Shown here: positions 57,841 to 64,000 of the stretch, one piece after another | Position numbering within the stretch: position 1 is the stretch's first letter | How the letters are laid out: the number at the start of each line of letters is the position of its first letter | Source of the DNA: Brassica napus | Lineage: Eukaryota > Streptophyta > Magnoliopsida > Brassicales > Brassicaceae | NCBI RefSeq assembly: GCF_020379485.1 | Contig: NC_063452.1 | Span: 28,712,770-28,776,769, forward strand | Direction: 5' to 3' | DNA length: 64,000 bases | Made by a program: the position numbers and the translations under genes | Notes under the pieces: model-generated | The model's input: only the letters and a program-made list of their open reading frames with translations | Databases searched by the model: none | What the model was told of the DNA's origin: nothing

Positions 57841-58102
57841 TGTTTGTCCGCGCTACGCGCAGAAAGTTGTTTTTGGATAAAAAATTATTACGAAAATTGA
57901 AATACAGTGAAACCTCTATAAATTAATAATGTTGGGACTACACCAAAACTATATTTTTTTATTAATTTATAGAAATTATTAATTTATCTATGTATTAATT
58001 GAACCAAAAACTTAATTTGAGATTATAAAATTATATTATTTTATAGAAGTTTTTAGTATCTATTAATTTATAGATTATTAATTTTAAAAGGTTATACTGT
58101 AA
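57841..58102. mobile_element. GC-head repeat and small TIR element
   Basis: A CCGCGCTACGCGC head at 57848-57860 matches the dispersed repeat at 13647. Next, 57904-58100 has inverted ends (ACAGTGAAACCTCTATAAAT and, from the right, ACAGTATAACCTTTTAAAAT) and repeated ATTAATTTATAGA blocks, so it is a non-autonomous DNA element of unclear class. Confidence 0.55.
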
Positions 58103-58689
58103 CATGGAAATAAAACTGTATTAAAATATTTAGAGAATCGTGTACGAAGTAAAGAGCAGTTTGTTTATTGTTTAACAACGTAGACAAAAGAAAAAATGGT
58201 TGTGCTGCAGAAGAGTGGGTTGGAGGGATATTGGAGCCTCGCTAAAAGAAAACAACGACATACTGAAAGAAAAAATCGTCTGTATGTCGTCGGAATAACG
58301 TTATTCCGACGAAATACCGACAAAACAAGTCCTTGGAAATAACTCCTCGGAAATCCCTCGGAATTTTCCGACGGAATTCCGAGGAAACAAATTTCCGAGG
58401 AAACTCCGAGGACCACCAGTTCGTCGGAAGGAACATGTCTCTCGGTATATTCCGAGGGTTCATTTCCTCAGAATTTGAACCCTCAGAAAATTCCGAGGAA
58501 CTAGACCCTCGGTATATTCTGAGGGTTCATTTCCTCGGAATTTAAAAAAATTAATTTTTTTTTAAAAAATAAAAATTTTGAAATTTAAATTCAAAAATAG
58601 AAAATTAGAATTAAAATTGAAATCATATTAGTTAATATTCAAAGTTGTACAAATAAAAATAAAACATTCCGAGTTTTAGAAAAAAAAAA

Positions 58690-60279
<1,590 letters not shown>

Positions 60280-60289
60280 CTGTAAATTA

Positions 60290-61160
60290 AAAAAAAAAAT
60301 ATTTAATAAATATAGAAATATATAAAATAAATTTTTTTTTTAAAAAAAAAATCCCAAATAATATTTTTTAATCACAAAAAAAGTTTTATAGATATTAAAA
60401 ATGTTTAATAAATATATAAAAATAGTTCTAATAAACAAAAAATAGTTTTAATAAATAAAAAATAGTTTAATAATTACAAAAAATAGTTTTAATAATATTA
60501 AAAATGTTTAATAAATATAGAAATTTATATAATATAAATATATATATATATATGTTTTTTTTTTAAAATTCCAAATAATAGTTTTTAATCACAAAAAAAG
60601 TTTTATAGATATTAAAAATGATTAATAAATATATAAAAATAGTTCTAATAAACAAAAAATAGTTTTAATAAATAAAAAATAGTTTAATAATTACAAAAAA
60701 TAGTTTTAATAATATTAAAAATGTTTAATAAATATATAAATTTATATAATATAAATATATATTTTTTTTTAAAAAAAAAATCCCAAATAATAGTTTTTAA
60801 TCACAAAAAAAGTTTTATAGTTATTAAAATTTTTTAGTAAATATATAAAAATAGTTCTAATAAATAAAAAATTGTTTTAATAAATAAAAAATAGTTTAAT
60901 AATTACAAAAAATAGTTTTAACAATATTAAAAATCCCAAATAATAGTTTTTATATACAAAAAACGTTTTTAAAATCCAGAAAATCGAATTTATATACAAA
61001 AATTTATAAAAAAATTCTAAATCAATTCAACAAAACGAAATATTCAACCAAATCACAATTCTAAACCTATTATACAACCAAATCACAATCCTAACCAATC
61101 ACCCTAACAAAAATCTATCAAATCTACACAAAAACCTAACAAATAGAACCTAAGAGAGTG
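60290..61160. repeat. AT-rich intronic repeats of CACTA 2
   Basis: Three or four tandem copies of a roughly 200-bp AT-rich unit (AAAAAATAGTTTAATAATTAC and TCCCAAATAATAGTTTTTAA phrases; about 60300, 60575, 60780, 60930). The corresponding place in copy 1 (38490-38980) has fewer units. Confidence 0.75.
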
Positions 61161-62279
61161 GGATAGGGTCCTTACATGATTTGTGTAAGAGAAGGGGGAG
61201 ATCGCCGGAGATATCGTCGGACAGAAGGTGGAGATCGCCGGAGAGGAGAGAGGAGCCGCGCAGAGGAAGAAGAGAGAAATGGGGTAGAAGAAGCGGCTCG
61301 GGGTTATAAAACCTAGGGTCCGACGGATAGTATCCGTCGAAATTCCGCCGGAATCCTAATTTCAATTTTCGCGAAATATTTGCCCGGTTAAATGAAAAAA
61401 TTCCGAGGAAATTCCGACGGAAACATAGATATCCGTCGGAATTCCGTCGGAATATTCCGAGGAATTTCCGAGGAACTAGTGTTTGGGGTTTCAAAACATC
61501 GATTTTTTTGCCGTATTTAATTTCTTATACAATTGTAATGCATATCTTTGAGGATTCTTTGTATAGATGATCATAAACCATGAAATAACAAAATTTCAAA
61601 ACGAATTGTAAGTATTCCCTTTACCGTTCATTAAAGTGTATAAGTGTTTCTCTTATGTTGTGGGGATTTCGTTCATACAATCGGAAAAGTGTTTATTATA
61701 GGGTAAGGAACAAATTTTTGACTTCATAATCAGTCTTAGACACTTAATAAGGGTTATATAAGTGTTATTCAAACCGCAAAACGTTGTTTTCGGTTTAAAA
61801 ACCCTACTTCCTTTCCGAGGAAACCCTTATCTTCCTCGGAATTCCGTCGGAATATTCCGAGGAATTTCCGAGGAACTAGTGTTTGGGGTTTCAAAACATC
61901 GATTTTTTTTGCCGTATTTCATTTCTTATACAATTGTAATGCATACCATTGAGGATTCTTTGTATAGATGATCATAAACCATGAAATAACAAAATTTCAA
62001 AACGAATTGTAAGTATTCCCTTTACCGTTCATTAAAGTGTATAAGTGTTTCTCTTATGTTGTGGGGATTTCGTTCATACAATCGGAAAAGTGTTTAGTAT
62101 AGGGTAAGGAACAAATTTTTAACTTCATAATCAGTCTAAGACACTTAATAAGGGTTATATTAGTGTTATTCAAACCGCACAACATTGTTTTCGGTTTAAA
62201 AACCCTACTTCCTCGGAAACCCTTATCTTCCTCGGAATTCCGTCGGAATATTTCAATAATAATAAAAAAAAAGTCGATG

Positions 62280-64000
62280 CTAGTCTGTTTCCGAGTCATC
62301 ATCACCAGATGAATCTGAATCTGGATCTTGGTGAAACTCTCCAATCACTGGTTCATCCTCTACGTGAACGACGGCTTCCTCTCCGAAGTCGGTTAAATCG
62401 ACTACAAGGCCAACTCCAGCTAAATCTTCTGCTGCACGTAAGTTGCCGGATGTGCTTGGTTGTAGTGGGTCTTCCAGCTCAGAACTTCCCTGAACTCGGC
62501 CTCTCGGGTTGAGTCTTGTAACAGTAACCCATGGATCATCTCTGTTCCTTACCCGGGGGTACTTGATATAACAAACCTGTAACATTTAAAAAATTATTAG
62601 TAAAATTATAAATTAATACACATGATGATGAATCTAAATAATTAACATTTAATTACCTGATCGGCCTGAGAAGCAAGAATGAAAGGATCATAATATTGCA
62701 GCTTTCTCCTAGAATTTACTGATGTAACACCAAATGCATCTGTTCTCACACCTCGATCTAGAGTGTTGTCGTGCCAATCACAATAGAAAACAGTACAGCG
62801 CAATCCAACCATGCCCAAATACTTGATTTCCATAATCTCATGTATGTGTCCGTAGTATACATCATCTCCTGATGCAGAACAAACGCCAGCATCATAAGTC
62901 GTACTCGAACGTCTCCTCATCTGAGTTGTGAATGCATATCCTCGAGTACAAAATCTCGGATATGACTTCACAACAAATTTTGGTCCAACGACCATCTCGC
63001 GTATCCAATCGTCAAATGTTTTACCTCTGGCCAAACCAGCAGACACCTATATTAATAGCACATATATATGTTATATCAATAAATGTGAATTAGTATAAAT
63101 ATGTGATAAATGATATTTTAATTTGTTTAAGGCACTCACATAAGTAAACATCCATCCAGCAAATTCTCTCTGCTTCATTTCTTCTAGTTCGTCCTCTGTG
63201 GCGTATCTATATTTGAACCTCTTTTCTGCCATGAAAATCCTGTACTTATGATGACAATAATGTAATTAATTAAGATTTAAATTTCAACTTATTAAAATAA
63301 AAATTTGTAAGCTAATTTATTTACCTCTCATATTGAAGAACATCTTCGCAGTTGGTGAGCAAATATGTTTGCAAATTACTGCGCTCCTGCTCAGTAAGTC
63401 GACGGTCCTTTGGTTTTCCGCTAAGTTGTCCAACGTCTGTGAAAATGTCTGAAACTGTAACATGATATGTTGCCCGTTCGCCTCTATCATCATGCCGAGC
63501 AGGTCTTCTGTTTTTGGTCTGAACTTCTGCTGGAATGTAGTACTAGGCAAAGTTTAAAGTTTCTTCATTGATCATCTGTGCGACTATAGAACCTTCCACC
63601 CTACTTAAATTTTTCACCAGCTTCTTCAAATGGAACATATACCGCTCATACAGATACATCCATCTATACTGCACAGGACCACCAAGTTCCAATTCTCTTG
63701 CCAGGTGAATAACAAGATGCTCCATAACATCAAAAAATGAGGGAGGAAATATCTTCTCAAGGTTGCACTGAATCACGGCTATGTTAGTCTTCAAATTTTC
63801 AATACCTTCAAGAGTCACTGATCTCGTGCATAAATCGCAGAAGAAACCACTTATCCCTGCAATTGCTTCATGAACATTTCGTGGTAATAGTTCCTTGAAG
63901 GCAAACAGAAGGAGGCGCTGCATCATTACATGGCAATCGTAGCTTTTCAAGCCAGTAAACTTTCCTTCCTTTCTGTCGATACAGTTACGCAAATTAGATG
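62280..64000 (-). pseudogene. tnp2-type CACTA transposase, copy 2 (partial)
   Basis: Minus-strand exons for DUF4218 (64000-63300; NCIDRKEGKFTGLKSYDC, then RWMYLYERYMFHLKKLVKNL), a short exon (about 63243-63140), DUF4216 (about 63046-62657; YDAGVCSASGDDVYYGH) and the acidic C-terminus (62579-62280; DPDSDSSGDDDSETD). A TAG replaces the codon after NFA at 63543. Codons that are stops in copy 1 (35834, 36133, 36856) are sense here. The N-terminal half is outside the window. Confidence 0.88.

Overview
The window is plant nuclear DNA from the mustard family (Brassicaceae), most likely a Brassica or close relative. The evidence is spliced genes with GT-AG introns and AT-rich introns and spacers, plus abundant plant transposons (copia LTR elements, CACTA, Mutator-like, hAT, Stowaway and SINE elements). 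Four intact or near-intact host genes are recognisable. From memory their order matches the Arabidopsis chromosome 4 block around At4g11740 to At4g11800.

Layout: 1-6191 holds a complete 15-coding-exon gene for a large membrane metallophosphoesterase (+). It converges on a 9-exon NUP50-like RanBP1-domain gene (-, 8904-6569). From about 9.07 to 18.1 kb lies a transposon field: a Mutator/VANDAL-like element dense in GTACA motifs with a nested hAT element, a duplicated AT-rich repeat carrying a 19-bp minisatellite, two Mutator-type MITEs with telomere-like CCCTAAA sequence, a 5'-truncated LINE, a hAT MITE and a Stowaway MITE. A 3-exon TRM/DUF4378-type gene (-) sits at 21374-19143. Then come a hairpin MITE, a Harbinger-type element carrying a DCAF4-like WD40 gene fragment, a copia fragment, a SINE and a 6.3-kb degenerate copia element on the minus strand (25392-31713).

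From 32.6 to 52.8 kb three kelch-repeat F-box relatives lie in tandem (+), all damaged. The first is split by a 7.84-kb CACTA element (33029-40867, target duplication GAA). The second has a 31-bp locally copied insertion. The third is a relic. Between the first two lie a second motif-rich Mutator-like element and a 4.65-kb copia element (44682-49332) inserted in a hairpin. A complete 11-exon PUX8/SAY1-like UBX-domain gene (-) spans 55845-52984 and appears to use one GC-AG intron. The end of the window has a Stowaway MITE, a perfect 325-bp duplication, and a second CACTA copy in inverse orientation that runs off the right edge.

The intact host genes have separate roles: a membrane phosphoesterase, Ran-linked nuclear transport, a TON1-recruiting/cytoskeletal candidate, and a CDC48 adaptor. 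There is no operon-like co-function. Most of the window is nested transposon history, and every large transposon ORF in it carries disabling lesions. Exon borders were placed by eye from splice signals and reading-frame continuity; no search or alignment program was run.
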